Below are positions 5,866-6,206 of a stretch of DNA of 6,206 bases, one piece after another; the stretch's first letter is position 1; every line of letters begins with the position of its first letter. Under the pieces are notes generated by a model. That model did no database searches. It was not told where the DNA came from and saw only the letters and a program-made list of their open reading frames with translations. The stretch is from Anaerolineales bacterium (lineage in GTDB: Bacteria; Chloroflexota; Anaerolineae; Anaerolineales; Villigracilaceae). The DNA lies in contig JAOZOM010000105.1 in assembly GCA_029933275.1 (NCBI GenBank), positions 1 to 6,206 on the forward strand. The letters are read 5' to 3'. The translations under genes were made by a program, and so were the position numbers.

Positions 5866-6159
5866 TCAAAAGTATTCAAAGCAATAATATCGACCGCCTC
5901 GAATTGCCTTGACGTTGCCATCCGAGTCCCCTGTATCCTGAATGACGTAAGTTGTGAATTCATAGTGGTCATGATCATAAAAATCCCACACATCGAACAT
6001 CACAATTTGCTTGTCTCCCGTTGAATGTACCAAACGCGGATACATTTTTTTGCAGCGCTTTTCTCTTTCTAGTTGTTGTTGACAGGTATGTGCTTGATCG
6101 CGTTCCGCAAAAAAATGCGATGCCTTCTCTCGCTGAGATGATACGGCTTCGCACGCCGA
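5866..6159 (-). pseudogene. Possible gene remnant, minus strand, unrecognised product
   Basis: An open frame of 97 codons on the minus strand ends at a TGA at 5866-5868. Its C-terminal part looks like real protein: MFDVWDFYDHDHYEFTTYVI, then QDTGDSDGNVKAIRGGRYYC and FEYF, rich in aromatic and acidic residues. The upstream part reads as a charged, Gln-rich helix (for example QQQLEREKRCKK). The only ATG is at 6043-6045, which would give a 59-residue protein, with no convincing ribosome binding site. In the same frame TAG (6166-6168) and TAA (6160-6162) lie just upstream, preceded by RISELLVYLLKK at the window edge, and a 7-base A/T run at 6109-6115 could hide a frameshift. I do not recognise the family. 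It may be a degraded gene, a gene with a sequencing error, or an intact 59-residue protein. Confidence 0.35.
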
Positions 6160-6206
6160 TTACCCCTATTTTTTGAGAAGATACACTAATAACTCCGAAA
6201 TCCGTT

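Noticed and set aside
5857..6024. 55-codon + strand frame starting ATG at 5857
   Set aside because: Its GGGAG directly abuts the ATG, too close for a ribosome binding site. The codon-aligned minus-strand translation looks more protein-like.

Overview
The window looks like a chromosomal stretch from a bacterium of the Chloroflexota, probably Anaerolineae-like. This is an inference from gene content: a double-length, two-domain ThyX, a Pro-rich LysM lipoprotein with FxLYD-like modules, and a PATAN/DUF4388 protein beside a small Ras-like GTPase. No rRNA or other phylogenetic marker is present. All well-supported genes lie on the + strand. I see no tRNA, insertion sequence or CRISPR array.

Region 1 (78-3347) is a likely co-transcribed set. 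ribF makes FMN and FAD. It is followed, after a short repeat-like gap, by thyX, an FAD-dependent thymidylate synthase made of two fused ThyX-like halves. The thyX 3' end overlaps by 22 bases a LysM-containing lipoprotein gene. RibF makes the cofactor that ThyX uses, so that pairing is functionally sensible; the lipoprotein appears to be an envelope protein without an obvious link.

Region 2 (3387-5752) reads as a complete transcription unit. It has a near-consensus sigma70-type promoter (TTGACG, 17 bp, TATAAT) whose spacer is itself an inverted repeat. Three closely spaced genes follow (PATAN/DUF4388 protein, Ras-like GTPase, alpha/beta hydrolase), then a hairpin/T-tract terminator. The first two genes are a plausible signalling module; the role of the hydrolase is unknown.

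Region 3 (5753-6206) has no convincing intact gene. It holds an AT-rich stretch and a minus-strand open frame of 97 codons that looks protein-like but has no good start and has two in-frame stops just upstream, so it may be a gene remnant.

Two signals stand out. The two halves of ThyX have each lost a different part of the ThyX signature and together keep one complete copy. The base composition of the + strand also flips sharply from C-rich to G-rich near position 3120, inside the lipoprotein gene and without breaking its frame.
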